Shown here piece after piece: positions 15,270-23,174 of a stretch of DNA of 34,603 nt. Within the stretch, counting starts at the first letter, position 1, and every line of letters begins with the position of its first letter. Location of the stretch: assembly GCF_002910825.1 (NCBI RefSeq), contig NZ_NEUB01000858.1:1-34603 (forward strand). The letters run 5' to 3'. The notes beneath the pieces are model-generated. The model did not search any database. It was not told the origin of the DNA and worked only from the letters and a program-made list of their open reading frames with translations. A program made the translations under genes and the position numbers. The stretch comes from Streptomyces sp. SM1 (lineage in GTDB: Bacteria; Actinomycetota; Actinomycetes; Streptomycetales; Streptomycetaceae).

Positions 15270-16002
15270 TGGATGCCGACGCCGGCGAGCATCTCGTCGA
15301 TCAGGGCAGGGTACGTCGCGTCGCGGTCGCGGATCAGGCAGGCGGCGTGCGCGCCCACGTCCTCAAGGTCCATGACGAGGTTCTTGACCGCCTGGGTCAC
15401 CCAGCCCGCGGTGGGGTGCACGGTGGTGCCCAGGACGCGGATGCGGCGGGTTGCGTGCTCGACGACGGCCAGGCTGTACTGCCGCTGCCCGGTCAGGGTG
15501 ATGGTTTCGATGAAGTCCATGGCCAGCAGGGCGTCGGCCTGGGAGCGCGGGAAGCCGGCCCAGGTGGTGGCGGTCCGTTCCGGCGCCGGGTCGACGCCCT
15601 CGGCCTTGAGGATCTCCCGGACGGTGGACGGGGCGACCGTGATGCCGAGCATGGCCAGTTCCCCGTGGGTACGGCGGTAGCCCCAGCCGCTGTTCTCGCG
15701 GGCCAGGCGCCAGACCAGCGCCCGGATCGAGCGGACGGTGCGCGGCCGTCCGGGCCGCTTGGGGCGGCAGATGCGGGCATGTCGCTGCTTCACGAGTTGT
15801 GGTGCCATCGCAGCGCCGTGTCCGAACGTACCAGGAACCGGAGACGACGCAGCACCTGGCTCGGCAGCGGTGCCAGGAGCGCGGCGAGGAAGGCCCGATC
15901 CCCGCGAGCAAACTTCACCCTTCTCGGGCAGAGTCGGCGCTCAAGGACCGTGATCTGGTGACACAGGGCCAGGATCCCGGCGTCCTTGGCGCGGTCGCTC
16001 AT
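15270..16002 (-). pseudogene. Integrase-core (rve) transposase, frameshifted and truncated
   Basis: The N-terminal part from ~16002 reads MSDRAKDAGILALCHQITVL and RRLRFLVRSDTALRWHH. The frame breaks near 15805. The next frame continues LVKQRHARICRPKRPGRPRT, then WGYRRTHGELAMLGITVAPS and a DDE core start, AMDFIETITLTGQRQYSLAV, with VMDLEDVGAHAACLIRDRDA. Homology ends after LAGVGIQSVRGG near 15270, so the last ~100 residues with the final catalytic Glu are missing. It resembles the integrase-core transposases common in Streptomyces. It is inactive. No clear inverted repeats were found. Confidence 0.8.
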
Positions 16003-16081
16003 CGGAAAGCCAGAACGCGGCGAAGGCATTCGACACGGTCAGACAGGCGAGACGCAGGAGCACGAGTGGTCATCATGCCGT

Positions 16082-16113
16082 GGCAACTGGCAACTGGCAA
16101 CTGGCAACTGGCA
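16082..16113 (+). repeat. Heptamer tandem repeat (ggcaact)4
   Basis: Four perfect copies of ggcaact plus ggca, in the debris between two transposase remnants. It is non-coding in context. It looks like a slippage-generated microsatellite. Confidence 0.85.
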
Positions 16114-16202
16114 GCGGCCGCAAGCGGGATGACCTGCGCGGACGAGATTCTCGGCACGCACAGCGTCATCGGTCCCCCTGGGTCACTTCCTGACCCCTTC
16201 AC

Positions 16203-16496
16203 GAGTACTCGCTGGAGTTGCGTGAGCGTGCGGTGCGGATGTACCGCACCACGGACCCGAAGCCCCAGATCAAGAAGCTTGCCGTCGACCTCGGTGTGCA
16301 CCCGGAGGCCCTGCGCGGCTGGATCCGGCAGGCCGAGGCTGATGCCGGCGAGCGTGACGACCGGCTGACCACCGACGAACGCGCCGAGCTGGTCGCGCTG
16401 CGCAAGGAGAACGCCCAGCTCAAGCGGGCGAACGAGGTACTGCGGACGGCCTCGGCTCTTGTGGCGGCCCAGATCGACCCGACCCGGCCCAGGTGA
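16203..16496 (+). pseudogene. IS3-family OrfA, 5' end missing
   Basis: The frame gives EYSLELRERAVRMYRTTDPK and then PQIKKLAVDLGVHPEALRGW, a helix-turn-helix, followed by a leucine-zipper-like ELVALRKENAQLKRANEVLR and ending DPTRPR at a TGA. An in-frame TGA lies just before EYSL, so the usual start is lost; TTG 16218 is the only candidate. OrfA is the DNA-binding half of IS3 transposases. It overlaps the OrfB remnant by GTGA, as normal for the family. Confidence 0.8.
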
Positions 16497-16697
16497 CCGC
16501 GCTCCTCGACGAGCACCCGCACCTGGGGGTCGAGTGCGTACTTCGGGAACTGCACCTCGCCTCCTCCACGTACTACCGCTGGCGCCGCGCAGAGCGCGAG
16601 CCGTGCGAACGTCGGCGCCGACGCGGAACTCACCGAGCAGATCAAGCAGATCCACACGGACTCCGGCGGAATCTACGGCTCACCGCGCGTGCACGCC
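16493..16697 (+). pseudogene. IS3-family OrfB, N-terminal remnant
   Basis: From GTG 16493 the reading is MTALLDEHPHLGVECVLREL, then HLASSTYYRWRRAEREPCER. A one-base shift near 16620 is needed to continue with ADAELTEQIKQIHTDSGGIY and GSPRVHAV. After that the IS3 match stops at ~16697. The whole rve catalytic domain is absent. It shares an overlap with OrfA, so both are the left part of one dead element. Confidence 0.8.
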
Positions 16698-16901
16698 GTC
16701 CCGCAGGCCGCCCTCGCCGCCCTGGGCGTGCCGTGGGCGAAGGCCGCATCGGTGCCGAGCCAACCCGACAACCCGGATGCGACGGTCGACCTCCCCGTCC
16801 AGCCCGCGCTGTCGGACGCGCGGGGGCAGGAACACCATGGCCGGGGCGACACCGCGGCCGAGGGAGGGCGCCAGACTCAGGCAGCGCGGGGCACGGAGCG
16901 C

Positions 16902-17204
16902 ATGAGCGGGCTGATGCGCAACCACACCAAGGCCGAACTGCTGCGCATGGCCTACGCGGGCGGCCTGGTGAATCACAACTCCCCCGAGAAGTGACGCAAG
17001 GACGAGATCGCCTCCGCCGTCGTGGACATCGAACTCCGGGCCACCGCCCGGCACGCCGCAGACACCGCGCAGCCCGTTGCGGCTAAGCGCCTGCCACAGC
17101 AGGCCCACCATGACGAGTGCAAAAGGAGCCTGTACGAGGGCGCCACCTGCACCTGCGACCTCATCGAGCAGTACGGGCCGCCCTCGGAGCGGGAGGACTA
17201 CTGA
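16902..17204 (+). pseudogene. Small Rho_N/SAP-like protein interrupted by an in-frame TGA
   Basis: ATG 16902 opens MSGLMRNHTKAELLRMAYAG, then GLVNHNSPEK, then TGA (16992-16994). The same frame then continues with full coding character: RKDEIASAVVDIELRATARH ... HDECKRSLYEGATCTCDLIE ... EREDY. The TGA sits where a Trp would fit (PEK-W-RKDEI), so a TGG to TGA change is likely. The first half resembles Rho_N/SAP-type helix-extended DNA/RNA-binding folds; the Cys-containing end is unrecognised. Without the stop it would have 100 residues. No selenocysteine context is visible. I treat it as a nonsense-mutated gene. Confidence 0.6.
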
Positions 17205-17234
17205 GACAGCCTCCTGACCGCTCGCCGATCTGCC

Positions 17235-17262
17235 GACCCCCGGGCTCCTTCAGGCCCGGGGT
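17235..17262 (+). terminator. Hairpin downstream of the TGA-interrupted gene
   Basis: gaccccc-gggc (17235-17245) pairs with gcccggggtc (17253-17262) around a short loop, with one bulged C. It lies 30 nt after the TGA at 17204. A short coding-like tail, ATIGIQLMLDGIKRYFGIT, ends at ~17345, but no gene start precedes it. Confidence 0.55.
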
Positions 17263-17462
17263 CTCGCGCTGCCGGCAGGGTCAGGCGCCACGATCGGCAT
17301 CCAGCTCATGCTCGACGGCATCAAGAGGTACTTCGGCATCACGTGAATGCCCGGCCCCGAGCCGTCGTCCTGGCTCCTTGGGAAGGTGGTCGGGGTCCCG
17401 GCGGTGGCTCCCGGCGCGCCGGGAGCCACCGCCCGCCAGGGATCGCGTTCTTGGCCGGAACA

Positions 17463-18022
17463 ATGAGTTCGGTGAGCACGCATCGAGTACCGCAGGCACA
17501 GCGCGCGTTCCTCGTGGCGAGCATCGCCATGGGCCTTGTGGTGTGGTCGGTGGCGTTCAATCTGGGCGCCTTCGGGGTGGTCTTCTTCAAGGACGTGTTC
17601 GCGGTGGTCGTCACCGCCACGGTCGCCCTGTTGGTGTCCTTCGTGGTCCCCGAGGTCTTTGCCGGGCCTCTGTGGGCGGTGCGGCTGCTCCTCGCCGGCA
17701 GCATGGCTCATCGCCGCCGTGACGATCGACCATTCAGTGACGGAGGCGGCCACCGACCCGGTCCTCGGCCCCATCGGACTGTGCGTGGCACTGGCAGCCA
17801 CCCCCTACCCTCTGGCTGATGATCACCGCGCTCGTGCCCCAGCTCGACCAGATCCGGGGCCACCGGCTCGCCCTTGCGCTGGCCGGAATCGTCGTCGTGG
17901 TCGGCACTGCGGGCTGGTTGGTCGGCCAGGCCAACCATCACTTCCTGCACTGCGACGACTTCACCATCAGCGGCAACGACCGACCGCGCAACTGCGCCAA
18001 CCTGCCAGCATCACCACGCTGA
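17463..18022 (+). pseudogene. Four-helix membrane protein with two frameshifts
   Basis: The start at ATG 17463 gives MSSVSTHRVPQAQRAFLVAS and two hydrophobic segments (IAMGLVVWSVAFNLGAFGVV; FAVVVTATVALLVSFVVPEV). Near 17700 the frame changes, continuing AWLIAAVTIDHSVTEAATDP and a third segment (LGPIGLCVALAATPY). Near 17812 it changes again to LMITALVPQLDQIRGHRLAL, a fourth segment (ALAGIVVVVGTAGWLVGQ), then NHHFLHCDDFTISGND and a stop. All three pieces are in order and hydrophobic where expected, so they are parts of one former ~185-residue membrane protein. I do not recognise the family. Confidence 0.65.
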
Positions 18023-18042
18023 ATCCGGCGTCAGCTGGGTAG

Positions 18043-18178
18043 TCAGGCAGCTTGGCTGAGGCCGGCGGCGGTCAGATCCTGCTCGCGGAGCTGGGTGAAG
18101 TCGACGTCCGGTTTCGGGTCGTACGCGTCGGGCCGGACGCCGAGCTCGTGTGTGGAGTACTCGCCGAACGGCCTTGAC
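18043..18178 (-). pseudogene. C-terminal fragment of an unrecognised protein, cut by the IS4 element
   Basis: The minus strand reads RPFGEYSTHELGVRPDAYDP, then KPDVDFTQLREQDLTAAGLS, then QAA and TGA (18043-18045). Codon use is typical of coding sequence. The upstream part would lie beyond the IS4 element at 18181-19973, but the sequence there belongs to an IS3 end, so the gene was already broken. No function assigned. Confidence 0.45.
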
Positions 18179-18180
18179 CC

Positions 18181-19973
18181 AAGGCCGGGTAGTTAACGTT
18201 TTCGCAGGTCACGCAAGCCAGTTGAAGGATTTCCGACGCAGAACAACGGAGCTCGTTGGTACAGGCAGTCGTCCAAGACAGCTTGTACTTGAGGAGCTCC
18301 GTTGCCGTTTCATCCTGTCCTGCCGGCCCCGGTGATGGCCATCACCCGTACGGTCACAGTCGCTGCGGGCCGGTTCGCGCCCGGGCATCTGGGCGAGCTG
18401 ACGGCCGTCGTGCCGTTCGAGTTGGTCGACGCGGTCCTGGCGGAGACCCGCTCGGTACAGAGACGACTGCGTGATCTTCCTTCGAGGGTGGGGATCTACT
18501 TCCTGCTCGCGATGTGTCTGTTCCCTGAAGTCGGCTACCGGCTGGTCTGGGACAAGCTGACGGCCGGGCTGGCCGAAGTGCCGGTGGCCTCCCCGACGCC
18601 GAAGGCCCTGCGTGATCTGCGCCGACGACTGGGCAGCGCGCCGGTGCGGGCGTTATTCGAGGTTCTCGCGGGGCCTGTGGCCCGGCCGACGACACCCGGA
18701 GTGCGGTTCGGGCCGTACCGGACTGTGTCATTCGACGGCTGCAGCTCCCAGAAGGTCCCCGACTCTGGGCGAAACAGGGCCTGGCTGGGGCGAACCTCCC
18801 ATCACGGCTATCCCACAATGGAGTTGATGACGCTGGTCGAGACCGGCACACGGGCCCTGCTCGGCGCGGTGTTCGGGCCCACCGCCGAGGGCGAGACCAG
18901 CTATGCCTCGCGCCTGCTGCATCTGCTGCGGCCGGACATGCTCGTCCTGTGGGACAAGGGCTTCGACGGCAACGACTTCCTCGCCTCCGTCACCGCGACC
19001 CGCGCCCAGTTCCTGGGCCGGCTCCGCAGCAACCGGCGTACGCCCGTTCTCACACGTCTCGCCGACGGCTCATACCTGTCGGTGATCGCCGCCGAGAAGG
19101 TACGTGTGATCGACGCGAACATCACGGTGACCTGCGCGGACGGTACCGTCTTCACCGGCTCCTACCGGCTGGTCACCACCTTGACCGACGCCGGCCGCTA
19201 CCCAGCGGCCGCACTGGTGGGCCTCTACCACCAGCGGTGGGAACACGAATCTGCGTACTACGCGCTCCGCCACACGATCATGAACGGGCGTGTCCTGCGC
19301 TCGGGCGACCCGGCCGGCGTCGAACAGGAGATGTGGGCCCTGCTCACCCTCTACCAGGCTCTGCGAACCATGATGGTCGAGGCCGCCGAGTCGCTGCCCG
19401 GCACCGATCCGGACCGTTGCTGTTTCACCGTCGCCCTCCAGACCGCCCGCGACCAGGTCGTCCAGGCCGCCGCCGTCATCACCGACCCCGCCGATGTCGG
19501 CCGCGTCGGGCTGATCGGGCACCGGATTCTGGCCCGTCTCCTGCCGCCCCGGCGGCAGCGCGTCAGCACCCGCAAGGTCAAGTCACCGATGTCCCGTTAC
19601 AGCACTCGCCATGACGACGGCAGGCCCGACACCAGCCGCACCATCACCCGTCTCGATATCAGCGTCCTCGAGCCTCGCAAACCGCACCCTCAACTCCCCG
19701 CCATCTCCCGCGACGATCGGAACACCGCCCCCGCCGACCGGCGCCGTCACCGGATCCTGGGCCTGCTCGAGGAAGACCCCACCCGCCTCTGGCGCCCCCG
19801 TGACATCGCTTCTCACTTCGGCGACATCACCATGGAGACCATGTATCGACAGCTCTCCAGATGGGCCGAGAGTGGCCTCATCCACAAACTCGGCCCGGGC
19901 CTGTACGCCGCCACTGCCTGGACCCCAACAAGCCTTGCATGACCTGCGAAAACGTTAACTACCCGGCCTTGGA
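18181..19973 (+). mobile_element. Complete IS4-family insertion sequence
   Basis: An element of about 1.79 kb. Its ends are near-perfect inverted repeats of at least 30 bp: left from ~18179 (aaggccgggtagttaacg...), right complement ending at ~19972, continuing through cgttttcgcaggtca. Flanking 9-bp direct repeats CCTTGACCC (18172-18180 and 19974-19982) mark target duplication, although up to three bases at the junctions are ambiguous. One intact transposase gene fills it. Good ends and an intact gene point to a recent insertion in an older mass of dead elements. Confidence 0.9.
18302..19942 (+). CDS. IS4-family transposase
   Basis: The protein has 546 residues from TTG 18302, with gaggag 5 nt upstream; an ATG at 18335 is the alternative. 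The N-terminal IS4 domain (~25-125; GELTAVVPFELVDAVLAETR, LRDLPSRVGIYFLLAMCLFP) precedes the DDE core. The first Asp is in TVSFDGCSS (~143), the second in LVLWDKGFDGNDF (~218), and the catalytic Glu in the Y-x2-R-x3-E-type motif LYHQRWEHESAYYALRHTI (~316). The C-terminal ~90 residues include a winged-helix-like segment (RDIASHFGDITMETMYRQLS). It appears complete and able to move its element. Confidence 0.92.
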   Translation: MPFHPVLPAPVMAITRTVTVAAGRFAPGHLGELTAVVPFELVDAVLAETRSVQRRLRDLPSRVGIYFLLAMCLFPEVGYRLVWDKLTAGLAEVPVASPTPKALRDLRRRLGSAPVRALFEVLAGPVARPTTPGVRFGPYRTVSFDGCSSQKVPDSGRNRAWLGRTSHHGYPTMELMTLVETGTRALLGAVFGPTAEGETSYASRLLHLLRPDMLVLWDKGFDGNDFLASVTATRAQFLGRLRSNRRTPVLTRLADGSYLSVIAAEKVRVIDANITVTCADGTVFTGSYRLVTTLTDAGRYPAAALVGLYHQRWEHESAYYALRHTIMNGRVLRSGDPAGVEQEMWALLTLYQALRTMMVEAAESLPGTDPDRCCFTVALQTARDQVVQAAAVITDPADVGRVGLIGHRILARLLPPRRQRVSTRKVKSPMSRYSTRHDDGRPDTSRTITRLDISVLEPRKPHPQLPAISRDDRNTAPADRRRHRILGLLEEDPTRLWRPRDIASHFGDITMETMYRQLSRWAESGLIHKLGPGLYAATAWTPTSLA

Positions 19974-20042
19974 CCTTGACCCCGGATGTTGGACACACGA
20001 GACACTGGATCCTGAGGATCTGAGGACGGACATCTCGTGGTC

Positions 20043-20165
20043 ATGAAGAACTATCCGCCGGAGTTCAAGGCGGACGCGGTCGCGCTGTACGAGTCGCGGC
20101 CCGAAGCGACGATCAGGTCGGTCGCAGCCGATCTGGGGATCAACCCGGAGACGCTGCGGAACTGG
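20043..20165 (+). pseudogene. IS3-family OrfA, N-terminal remnant
   Basis: ATG 20043 gives MKNYPPEFKADAVALYESRP, then EATIRSVAADLGINPETLRN and W, the helix-turn-helix start of a second, different IS3 OrfA. The match ends near 20165; the remaining frame to 20306 is low-complexity His/Pro/Thr and not IS-like. A typical IS3 end (tgttggacacacgagacac) lies at ~19987-20005, directly against the IS4 insertion. Confidence 0.75.
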
Positions 20166-20565
20166 GCCCTGCTGCTGCGAAGGCCAGACCGTCACCGGCA
20201 CACACCACACCCCACCAACGCCACCGTGCGGCCCCGGCGGCACCCGCCCCGCTCGACGCCGCCTCACAACCCACCGACACCTCGCACCACATCCCCGGAA
20301 GAGTGACAGCGCAAGCCGCAACCTCAGGGAGGTCGTCGACTTCCTGACGCGCCCGCGTCACAGCAGGCGGTCGGCAAAGCCACCGGCTACGTCCCGATCA
20401 ACCAGGAGACGCTCGTACCCGGCGACCCGGTCGTCACCACGGCCGTGGACCAGCTCGACGGTGCGCCGACCGACCCCGCCACCGCCGACCGCCTGACCGG
20501 TGCCCTGTCCCACATCCGCGCCGACGTCAGTAGCAGCTTTCACCCCCAAAGGGGGTACAGCAGCG
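20166..20565. other. Gene debris with one coding-like stretch
   Basis: From ~20355 to ~20530 the plus strand keeps coding character in one frame (TGYVPINQETLVPGDPVVTT, AVDQLDGAPTDPATADRLTG, ALSHIRADV), but no start is visible and I do not recognise the family. The rest holds no supportable gene. A small hairpin (acccccaaagggggt, ~20542-20556) precedes the larger terminator at 20566. Confidence 0.4.
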
Positions 20566-20604
20566 GGGGGTGGTTCCAGCTGGCAGGCAGCCGGAACCAC
20601 CCCC
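20566..20604 (-). terminator. Terminator of the small secreted-protein gene
   Basis: A perfect 12-bp stem (gggggtggttcc, 20566-20577, with 20593-20604) encloses a 15-nt loop, 17 nt past the minus-strand stop at 20622. Confidence 0.8.
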
Positions 20605-20621
20605 GTGTCAGGGGCTGTCGG

Positions 20622-21002
20622 TCAGGGGTTGGCGCAGATCGCGTACACGCTGATGCCGACGGTGGAGTAGCCGTCCTGGCGGCCGAGTGCGATCCAGCCT
20701 CGTCCGTCGTCGGTGGGGAAACTGCCGACCAGGATGGCGCGGTTGCCCCGGGCTTCGGCGCCTCCGCCGATGACCTGCTTGCCCGCCGGGCAGTAGATGG
20801 TCCGGCGCTGGAAGTTGGGCACGTCGGCGTTGGGGAGCCGGACGATCTGATAGCCGTCCACTGCGGCGGCCCGTGCCGGTGCCGTGGACGCGGCGGCCTG
20901 GCGGGTGGCGGACTCGCTGGTGGTGGCCTGGGCCGCCCAGCCGGCTCCGGATACCAGGGCCAGCGCCAGAGCGCCCGCGCCGATCGCCTGCTTGCCTCGC
21001 AT
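20622..21002 (-). CDS. Small secreted protein with a C-P-x-G-K...GGG motif
   Basis: The protein has 126 residues from ATG 21002, with aaagga 8 nt upstream. The signal peptide is MRGKQAIGAGALALALVSGA, then GWAAQA, with cleavage likely after ~26 to 30. An Ala-rich linker leads to the mature domain: YQIVRLPNADVPNFQRRTIY, CPAGKQVIGGGAEARGNRAI, FPTDDGRGWIALGRQDGY and SVYAICANP. The two Cys could form a disulfide. This C-P-x-G-K-x-x-x-GGG layout recurs in uncharacterised secreted actinobacterial proteins. It is monocistronic, with its own terminator at 20566. Intact. Function unknown. Confidence 0.8.
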   Translation of the reverse strand: MRGKQAIGAGALALALVSGAGWAAQATTSESATRQAAASTAPARAAAVDGYQIVRLPNADVPNFQRRTIYCPAGKQVIGGGAEARGNRAILVGSFPTDDGRGWIALGRQDGYSTVGISVYAICANP

Positions 21003-21145
21003 GCGTATGTCCTTTCATCTTTGGAGGTCCCCGGGAAACGGAGTCCTCTCGTCGGACATCGTCACGGCGGCGATCAGCGGATAGGCGATGAACTTCTCTA
21101 AACCACTCGATAAGGCGAATATGGGGCACAGGGGCGCATATGACT

Positions 21146-21169
21146 GGCGGGTGCCCGCAGGCACCCGCC
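21146..21169. terminator. Perfect 10-bp stem with tetraloop
   Basis: GGCGGGTGCC (21146-21155), loop CGCA, then its exact complement to 21169. It has the form of a factor-independent terminator. No gene ends close on the plus side; it may terminate a lost minus-strand gene. Confidence 0.55.
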
Positions 21170-21381
21170 TCTGCGGCGTCTCTCGCGGCTGCGGGCCGGA
21201 CATCGAGCAGACTCGCGGAGTTCAGTCCGGCCGTGGCGAGCTGGACCGTCGTGCTGTCGGCCGGCGGGTCAGCGTGCGTGGCGGCCGGGGTGAGGTCGCC
21301 GAGGGGGAGGGCGTCGTTCGGCCAGGCGGCGGGCCGTGGCGCAGAGCGGGCCGAGGAGGCGTCCTCGCCGGGCGCGTTCGT

Positions 21382-21409
21382 CCGTAGACGGCCGCCTGGC
21401 CGTCTACGG
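21382..21409. terminator. Perfect 12-bp stem with tetraloop
   Basis: CCGTAGACGGCC (21382-21393), loop GCCT, then its exact complement to 21409. It is a stable terminator-like structure with no assigned gene beside it. Confidence 0.55.
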
Positions 21410-21778
21410 TCTCCTTGGTGCGTTGCCCTTCACAGTGGGTCTTGGGGCCGGGGGTGCCCCTGTCGCCGGGGGGCGTGAAGCGGTCGGGCAGGCTGTTCGC
21501 CAGCAGGCCTGTTCCGCTCTGGCCCGGGTGGCGATGACCGGGACGGTGCGGTGGCAGTCGCGTCGGTCCCGGCTCGGCGTGTGGTCTCGCCCTGACCCCG
21601 TGCAGCCATGTCCTCGACCGTGGAGGGGAGCTCGTCGAGCAGGTGGGTGGAGACGGTGATGCCGGTGACCGATTCCAGGCAGTGGCAGCCTGGGGGCCCG
21701 CTCCGGAGACACTCCCGGGGCGGCCACCGTGTTCGTTCCCGCGGTCCCCCGGAGTCGTTTGTCGAGCGGCACTCAACT

Positions 21779-21794
21779 GTCACATTAGTGTAAC
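21779..21794 (+). promoter_or_regulatory. Palindrome upstream of the MHYT gene
   Basis: GTCACA-TTAG-TGTAAC, an inverted repeat with one mismatch and a 4-bp centre, 87 bp before the ATG at 21882. Its size and ACA-N4-TGT core resemble the BlaI-type set, but the outer bases differ. It could serve another repressor. Confidence 0.45.
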
Positions 21795-21881
21795 GTTCAC
21801 CTATTTTTGTCTGTCGAGCCTTCCGCCGCCCTGCTGGATGAATGAGGGTTTCCCCCGGGATATGTACATCTGTGGGGGATC

Positions 21882-22817
21882 ATGAGCGGCACAATCGACG
21901 GTTTCAGCTACGGTGCGGTGACGCCGGTCGCCGGGTATCTGATGGCTGTGCTGGGCAGTGCGCTGGGGCTGCGGTGCGTGGTGCGGTGCGTGCACTACAG
22001 GCAGGGCTGGAAGCCGGGATGGCTGGCCCTGGGGGCGGCGTGCATCGGCTGCGGCATCTGGACGATGCACTTCATCGCCATGACCGGCTTCCAGGTCGAG
22101 GAGGCGCCCATCCGCTACGACGTGGCGCTGACCGTGCTGAGTCTGGCGGTGGCGATCGTCGTGGTCGGCGCCGGTGTGTTCACCGTCGGCTACCGGGGGG
22201 CGGGGGCCGTCGCGCTGGTGACGGCCGGGGCGGTCACTGGTCTGGGCGTGGCCGCCATGCACTACCTCGGCATGTACGCGATGCACCTGCCGGGCAGCAT
22301 CCGCTACGACACGCTCACGGTCGCCGTGTCGGTGGCCATCGCCGTCGGCGCCGCGATCGCCGCGCTGTGGGCGGCCGTGTCCATCCGGAGCTTCATCGCC
22401 TCGCTCGGCGCCAGCCTGGTGATGGGGGTGGCCATCTCCGGCATGCACTACACCGGCATGGCGGCCGTCAGCGTCCACCTCCACAACGCCCCCGCCCCCG
22501 CCACCGGGGACGGGGCCACGCCGGTGTCCCTGCTGCTGCCCATGCTGCTGGGCCCGGTCATCTTCCTCGTCCTGGCCTCGGCCGTGGTCATGATGGACCC
22601 GCTGCTCCTCGCCGGCGACACAGACCGCAGGCGGTTCGGCGCGCCGGGCACAAATTCCCGGGGCCACGGCACGAACTCCAGGCAGGAGCACTCCGCCGCC
22701 TTCGACCGCACGGCGCATTCGGGGGCCGGCGCGCCGGACACGGACAGCCATCCCCGGCCCGTCTGGCCGCCCCGGCCGGATCTGGACGTCACCGACGGTC
22801 ACAGATCGCGGCGGTGA
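21882..22817 (+). CDS. Stand-alone MHYT-domain membrane sensor
   Basis: The protein has 311 residues from ATG 21882, with gtggggga just upstream. It has seven hydrophobic segments over residues ~10-240. Three MHYT-type motifs are visible at helix ends: TMHFIAM (~63), AAMHYLGMYAM (~125) and SGMHYTGM (~187). Their Met and His residues are proposed to bind a metal, perhaps copper, and to sense O2, CO or NO. The last ~70 residues are hydrophilic and disordered (Arg, Pro, His-rich), with no GGDEF, EAL or kinase domain. It is probably monocistronic. Small MHYT proteins of this layout are common in Streptomyces, with unknown output. Confidence 0.92.
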   Translation: MSGTIDGFSYGAVTPVAGYLMAVLGSALGLRCVVRCVHYRQGWKPGWLALGAACIGCGIWTMHFIAMTGFQVEEAPIRYDVALTVLSLAVAIVVVGAGVFTVGYRGAGAVALVTAGAVTGLGVAAMHYLGMYAMHLPGSIRYDTLTVAVSVAIAVGAAIAALWAAVSIRSFIASLGASLVMGVAISGMHYTGMAAVSVHLHNAPAPATGDGATPVSLLLPMLLGPVIFLVLASAVVMMDPLLLAGDTDRRRFGAPGTNSRGHGTNSRQEHSAAFDRTAHSGAGAPDTDSHPRPVWPPRPDLDVTDGHRSRR

Positions 22818-23174
22818 GGCGCGCTTCCTCATCGCGAGTCGACCAACTGGAACACCACCAGCCGACATCACGCGCACCGGCCTTGCCCCGGCACGGCCGG
22901 CTGGGCGAGGGCACCGCGGCACACGAGAGGCGCGCGGCTGGTTCGAGCGTGCGCCGGGCGCACACGCGAACTCCACAACCGCCGGCTGTGACTCCATGCG
23001 CCCCTGTCGGACGGCTGGTGGGCGGCGGGGCGCTGAGCCGACGATGGCCCACGGTTCAGATGGCGATGGCTCCGTCGCCTGACGGCGCGCCATATGCCAG
23101 GGGCCGGGGTGACCCGGCCTCATCCGTGCCCGGGTCTGCCGGTCGGCGGACTCGCGTCTTCCGGAAGGACATGC
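22818..23174. other. 357-bp gap between the MHYT and metalloprotease genes
   Basis: I see no gene here on either strand. It should hold the promoter of the protease gene; no clear -35/-10 pair, terminator or repeat is recognisable. Confidence 0.5.

Larger units (their letters stand above)
21003..21881. other. 879-bp region without a supportable gene; two strong hairpins and a palindrome
   Basis: Open frames on both strands are Arg/Pro/Gly-rich and unconvincing; one minus-strand stretch (TVSTHLLDELPSTVEDMA, ~21600-21660) has some coding flavour but no start or homologue I know. The region contains perfect hairpins at 21146-21169 and 21382-21409 and the palindrome at 21779-21794. It may be the remains of a gene between two terminators. 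Confidence 0.5.

Noticed and set aside
16082..16113. CRISPR-like array
   Set aside because: A 7-bp head-to-tail repeat without spacers is a microsatellite; no cas genes are present.
16992..16994. TGA as selenocysteine
   Set aside because: The position fits Trp, not Cys; no selenoprotein family is recognised and no SECIS-like hairpin directly follows.
18047..20037. IS4 element as part of a composite transposon carrying cargo
   Set aside because: Only one copy of the element is seen in the window, and its ends are occupied by its own inverted repeats; there is no partner to bracket cargo.
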